Shown here: positions 31,086 through 34,474 of the stretch, piece by piece | How the letters are laid out: every line of letters begins with the position of its first letter | Numbering within the stretch: the stretch's first letter is position 1 | Origin: Devosia yakushimensis | GTDB lineage: Bacteria > Pseudomonadota > Alphaproteobacteria > Rhizobiales > Devosiaceae | Direction of reading: 5' to 3' | NCBI RefSeq assembly: GCF_030159855.1 | Contig: NZ_BSNG01000008.1 | Coordinates: forward strand, 1 to 34,474 | Length of the DNA stretch: 34,474 nt | The notes under the pieces: model-generated | The model's database searches: none | Told to the model about the DNA's origin: nothing | The model's input: only the letters and a program-made list of their open reading frames with translations | Translations under genes and position numbers: made by a program

Positions 31086-31310
31086 CTAAGCTCGCGGCAC
31101 CTTGCGCGCGCGGGCGAAACCGCGATCCGTCGCGATGAAGCGCTCGACCATCGGTGCGATCAAGCGGATCGGATCGCCAACAGCCTGCCCGGTCTCGCGA
31201 GACAGAGCCTCGCCATAGGCAACGAGATCGCGATGCAGCGCGGCTGGCAGTTCCAGCGTGATCTTCACGGGCTTGTCGTCCGGGATTGCACCGAGCTTGA
31301 GCTTGGTCAC
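31086..31310 (-). CDS. DUF2274 domain protein of the trb operon
   Basis: A 74-residue protein of the DUF2274 family, which sits directly after trbI in Rhizobiales and related conjugation operons. The conserved beginning MTKLKLGAIPDDKPVKITLELP and the helix AALHRDLVAYGEALSRETG are visible. The gene starts with GTG, sharing one base (TAGTG) with the trbI stop, so translation is coupled. It lies last in the operon. Function unknown; the basic beta-sheet-like N-terminus and small size suggest a regulatory or partner role, which is a guess. Confidence 0.88.
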   Translation of the reverse strand: MTKLKLGAIPDDKPVKITLELPAALHRDLVAYGEALSRETGQAVGDPIRLIAPMVERFIATDRGFARARKVPRA

Positions 31311-32479
31311 TACGCTGCTCCATAGGGTTCGAGGACGAGGTCGCGCGTGACGATCACCCTCACGGGGAAGCCAGGGCGGATCGTCAGCGTCGGGGCGATC
31401 TGCAATTGGCGCTGGATGATCTGCTGGCCCGCGTCGGTGATGGTGTCTTGGGTTCCACTGCGGATCGCCTGGATGAGGCGGTCGTCGTCATGCATGGTTA
31501 GTTCCGCGCCGACGGCGAGCAGTGTCGACAGGCCGGCTGCCTTCATCAGATCCCACCAGTGGTAGTCGACGCCATCTTCCAGGCCGGCATAGCCTGCGGT
31601 GTCCGCACCGGGCTGGCGCTCGAGAACTATAGAGCGGCCGTTCGGGAAGATGAGGCGGTTCCAGACAAGCAGGACCCGGCGCTGGCCGAAGGCGATACCA
31701 TTGTCGTATTCGCCGATGATGCGAGTGCCCTGCGGAATGAGCACCATGCTTCCAGTCGGGCTGTCATAGATGTGCTGGGTGACCTGGGCGGTAATCTGAC
31801 CGGGAAGGTCGGAGCGGATACCGGAGATGAGCGCGGCCGGGATCACGGAACCGGCCTGTACCACAAAGGGCGAGGCCGGCGCAGCCACCCGGTCGGGGGC
31901 GACCGTACGGCGATCCACCTCTGCATCGAGGAAAGCCCGTTGCCGATCTCCGCCTCCGTTGCTGAGGGTGGGCGTCCAGGTGCCTGTCATAGATGGAATG
32001 CCCGAGGCGTCGGACGCAACGGGCGAACTTGTCTGAACGAAGATCTTGCTGGTGCGGGCTGCCTCCATCTCAGCGAGGCGACGCTGTTCTTCCGGATCGG
32101 GTTGCACCGGCATGATCTCGGCCGGAACGTCGCGGCCCTCTTCGCGGGCGCGCACGATCGGTCCACCGAGGTCGCCTGGGAGCGCCGGCCCGAGTTGTGG
32201 AATACCGCTATAGTCGTCCGGCAGTCCCTGCAGACCATCGGCCGTTTGCCGGCGGTCGGTGGTGAAGAGCTCGTCGTGATTCACCTGACGGTCGGTGCTC
32301 TGGAGCGCATAGATCAACGCGCCGCCAATGCCGAGGCCGACAAATATCCCGAGACCGGCCAGCACGCGACGAGAGATGCGCGTCACACGTGGCGGCTCCG
32401 GGCGCAGCCGCATGGTGTCTGGAGTTTCAGGTCTGGTCGCGCCATTGTCCCTTTCGGTCCCGCCGTTGGTCTCGCTCAT
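31310..32479 (-). CDS. trbI: Conjugal transfer protein TrbI
   Basis: A 389-residue VirB10-type component of the type IV secretion channel, spanning from the inner to the outer membrane. A single N-terminal membrane helix (LGIFVGLGIGGALIYAL, about residues 44-60) follows a Pro-rich cytoplasmic start, and a long linker leads to the C-terminal domain with VQAGSVIPAALISGI, IPQGTRIIGEY and LVWNRLIFPNGRS. It overlaps trbG by four bases (ATGA) and the DUF2274 gene by one base. Length is normal for the family. Confidence 0.96.
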   Translation of the reverse strand: MSETNGGTERDNGATRPETPDTMRLRPEPPRVTRISRRVLAGLGIFVGLGIGGALIYALQSTDRQVNHDELFTTDRRQTADGLQGLPDDYSGIPQLGPALPGDLGGPIVRAREEGRDVPAEIMPVQPDPEEQRRLAEMEAARTSKIFVQTSSPVASDASGIPSMTGTWTPTLSNGGGDRQRAFLDAEVDRRTVAPDRVAAPASPFVVQAGSVIPAALISGIRSDLPGQITAQVTQHIYDSPTGSMVLIPQGTRIIGEYDNGIAFGQRRVLLVWNRLIFPNGRSIVLERQPGADTAGYAGLEDGVDYHWWDLMKAAGLSTLLAVGAELTMHDDDRLIQAIRSGTQDTITDAGQQIIQRQLQIAPTLTIRPGFPVRVIVTRDLVLEPYGAA

Positions 32480-33465
32480 GTCGCGGGCCTCCCATCGATG
32501 CGCACGATCCTGACTGTCTGCTGCTGCTTGCCGCTGCCGAGGCGCAGTTCCGCCGCGCCGAACAGGCGATCGACGATCAGGATGTTCTGGTAGATGCGGC
32601 TGTTGACGATCTCGGGCTCGCCATTCGAGCCGATGACGAAGATCGGCGGCATCTCGCCCTGGATGATGCCGCGCGGGAACTCGACATAGACACGGCGTCC
32701 ATCGTCATAGACCGAGATTGGGCGCCAGGGCGGTGCGTCGCCGCTCAGCCCATAGCGGTGGTTCCGCGCCGCTTGGGCCGGGATCACCGGCGCAGCTGGG
32801 ATGTTGGTCCGCTGCGAAGCGACCTGCGGATAGGCCCAGGCGACGGCCGGCATGTAGGGAGACTCGCCGGAGCGCAACTCGATGAGGTAGGTACGGCGAT
32901 CCGTGGTGATTACGAGGTTGGTGGTGATGTCGGTGCGGGTCGGCTTGACCAGCACATGGACGCGCCGCGTGGCGCCGCTGCCGCTTTCCGTGTCACCGAT
33001 GATCCAGCGGGCGGTGTCGCCGGCGGCGATCGGTCCGGCGCCGGTCAGGCTCTCGCCAGGCTCGAGCGCGATGACGGTGATCTGCCCTGGCGCGGCGTAG
33101 ACCTGATAGAGCGCGCCTTCGCTCCACGGATAGATTTGTATGGCGTTGAAATAGCCGTCCTTCCGGGGTTCAACCCGCGCCGCGACATTGGCGTTCTCCA
33201 CCCGGCCTGTCGGCGTGGTTGCGGGGTCACCGCCCTTGGACGGCGTCCAGGATGGCGGCACGAGGACGGGACGAGGCGTTGTCTCGCCCGTGGGGACGGC
33301 AACGGCCGCGAGCGGTGGCACGTTGGCGTCGTAGCTGATCTGCGGTGGCCGCCGCGCGGTGGCGCAGGCCGTCAGCGAGACGGTCGCGAGCAGAAGCACC
33401 GCGAGGGTGGAGGCAGATTTACGGAAAGCCGGAAGGTCGGCTCTGTGGATCGTCGGTCTGGTCAT
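32476..33465 (-). CDS. trbG: Conjugal transfer protein TrbG
   Basis: A 329-residue VirB9-type outer-membrane component of the conjugation channel. The N-terminus is a lipoprotein signal (VLLLATVSLTAC, Cys34). The body contains the VirB9-like domain with PYMPAVAWAYPQV and GDAPPWRPISVYDDGRRVYVEFP, then GEPEIVNSRIYQNILIVDRLF. Overlaps the trbF stop and the trbI start (ATGA each), consistent with one transcript. VirB7-type lipoprotein is not seen separately, so the lipid anchor on TrbG may serve that role. Confidence 0.95.
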   Translation of the reverse strand: MTRPTIHRADLPAFRKSASTLAVLLLATVSLTACATARRPPQISYDANVPPLAAVAVPTGETTPRPVLVPPSWTPSKGGDPATTPTGRVENANVAARVEPRKDGYFNAIQIYPWSEGALYQVYAAPGQITVIALEPGESLTGAGPIAAGDTARWIIGDTESGSGATRRVHVLVKPTRTDITTNLVITTDRRTYLIELRSGESPYMPAVAWAYPQVASQRTNIPAAPVIPAQAARNHRYGLSGDAPPWRPISVYDDGRRVYVEFPRGIIQGEMPPIFVIGSNGEPEIVNSRIYQNILIVDRLFGAAELRLGSGKQQQTVRIVRIDGRPAT

Positions 33466-34151
33466 TGCCCCAGCTCCTTTGACCAGTTGATGGCATTGAC
33501 GAAGACACCCAGGGGGTTGCGGCGAAGGCGCTCGGCGTCCCGCGGTTGCTGGATGACGATCGTGAGAATGGCGGTCCAGCGTTCGGTGCCGGCGAGTTGC
33601 CCGTTCTCGTAGCGGCGCTCCGTCCAGGCGACGCGGAACGAATCCGGCGACGCGCGGATGACGCTCGAAACCTCGACCGCGACCTGCTGGCGCCCAACGC
33701 GGCCGAACGGGTCGGCCGAGCGGGCATAATCGTTGAGCGCGGTGGCGCCGCGATCGGTGGTGAACTCATAGGCGCGCAGCCAGTTCTGGCGCACGACGAT
33801 TGCATCGGCTGGCAGGCTGCGAACCTGTTCGACGAAGCGCGCGAGGTGGAAAGCGATCTGCGGATCGGTGGGCTGGTAGTCCGCGGTCGCAGGCTCGACG
33901 GAACGTGCCTCGCCGGTGCGGTCGACCTCGACCACCCAAGGCACGACGGTGCCGCGCGCCGACTGCCAGACCAGAGCGCTAGCAAAGCCGGCGGAGAGGA
34001 TGAGGCACCCAAAGGCCATCAGTCGCCAGTTCTTTGCCTGGACCCGGGCCGAGCCCATGCGCTCGTCCCAGACCTGCGCGGCGCGCTGGTAAGGTGTCTC
34101 GGGTTCGGGGGATTTGCCGTAGTGCGTGGATGCGCGCTTGAAGAACGTCAT
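33462..34151 (-). CDS. trbF: Conjugal transfer protein TrbF
   Basis: A 229-residue VirB8-type inner-membrane component of the channel. The single membrane helix is LMAFGCLILSAGFASALVW (about residues 44-62), preceded by the family-typical cytoplasmic AAQVWDERMGSARVQAKNWR. The periplasmic NTF2-like domain follows. Overlaps the trbL stop and trbG start by four bases (ATGA). Confidence 0.96.
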   Translation of the reverse strand: MTFFKRASTHYGKSPEPETPYQRAAQVWDERMGSARVQAKNWRLMAFGCLILSAGFASALVWQSARGTVVPWVVEVDRTGEARSVEPATADYQPTDPQIAFHLARFVEQVRSLPADAIVVRQNWLRAYEFTTDRGATALNDYARSADPFGRVGRQQVAVEVSSVIRASPDSFRVAWTERRYENGQLAGTERWTAILTIVIQQPRDAERLRRNPLGVFVNAINWSKELGQ

Positions 34152-34474
34152 GGATTATCTCTCTCGGAAAGGCTGACGGAGGCGCCGCCGCCATGGTTGT
34201 CGCCGGAGCGGACGGCGTGGGCGGCGGCCATGGCGCCGTGGCTCATGGTGCCGCTGTGACGCATGCGGCGGGCCCAGGCGGGTGGCGTGTCGGTGGCGAT
34301 GGGACCGGCCGGTTGGGGAGACGTGCCGGCGACGGTGCCCATCGAGAATGCGCCGCCCGTCGCGGCAAAGGCGGCGCGGCCACCCTCGTCGAAGGAGGAG
34401 CCGAGGCTGTCGGAGACACGCGACGCGGCGCGCTTGAGCGGAGACGCCGCTGCGCCTCCTGCGGCGCGCGCAAC
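34148..34474 (-). CDS. trbL: Conjugal transfer protein TrbL, C-terminal part (cut by the window edge)
   Basis: The last 108 residues of a TrbL-type (VirB6-like) inner-membrane protein; the gene continues beyond 34474. The visible part is the Ala/Gly-rich low-complexity C-terminal tail: RAAGGAAASPLKRAA, VSDSLGSSFDEGGRAAF and the end GGGASVSLSERDNP. The multi-membrane-segment core is outside the window. Its position directly upstream of trbF with a four-base overlap is the standard gene order trbL-trbF-trbG-trbI. Confidence 0.9.
   Translation of the reverse strand, partial: VARAAGGAAASPLKRAASRVSDSLGSSFDEGGRAAFAATGGAFSMGTVAGTSPQPAGPIATDTPPAWARRMRHSGTMSHGAMAAAHAVRSGDNHGGGASVSLSERDNP

Noticed and set aside
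31559..33612. Long plus-strand frames opposite trbI and trbG (344 and 407 residues)
   Set aside because: The trb genes on the minus strand have clear family motifs and ATGA overlaps; these are shadows.

Overview
The window looks like alphaproteobacterial, probably Hyphomicrobiales (Rhizobiales/Devosia-like), DNA. The evidence is the GC-rich coding, an initiator tRNA of the alphaproteobacterial type, several palindromic repeats of kinds abundant in that order, and a Rhizobiales-style trb conjugation block. The taxon is inferred from sequence style, not from a marker gene.

Region 1 (1-10782) is ordinary chromosome: an MscS-type channel, a lytic transglycosylase with a conspicuously structured leader, a secreted alpha/beta hydrolase, a PF06042 nucleotidyltransferase, a VOC protein, the bacterioferritin pair (Bfd-like ferredoxin and bfr), a Sel1-repeat protein, a DUF599 membrane protein, an aldo/keto reductase and an initiator tRNA-fMet with its own promoter and terminator. 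Palindromic repeats lie between genes.

Region 2 (10783-12180) is a junction. Two truncated tRNA-Arg 3' parts, one with anticodon ACG on + and one with CCG on -, face each other and overlap at their acceptor ends. A frameshifted DUF4432 (aldose-epimerase-like) pseudogene follows. I read the minus-strand fragment as a displaced attachment-site end of an integrative element that extends to the right beyond the window.

Region 3 (12181-30661) is a catabolic island. It holds a two-subunit ATP-dependent hydantoinase/oxoprolinase (HyuA/HyuB), a complete PotABCD-like ABC importer, an MmgE/PrpD protein, a three-subunit opine-oxidase-like FAD/[2Fe-2S] enzyme, an octopine/nopaline-dehydrogenase-family protein, a glutamate dehydrogenase-family enzyme and three LysR regulators. 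A coherent reading is uptake and breakdown of an opine-like N-carboxyalkyl or lactam amino-acid derivative: import, lactam opening, possible epimerisation, oxidative cleavage to a keto acid plus an amino acid (likely glutamate), and deamination of glutamate. The substrate is not determined by the sequence.

Region 4 (30739-34474) is the end of a conjugative transfer module: an HU-like protein, then on the minus strand trbL (partial), trbF, trbG, trbI and a DUF2274 gene, joined by 1- or 4-base overlaps. With region 2 this suggests an ICE carrying the catabolic island as cargo. The integrase, relaxase and second att site lie outside the window.
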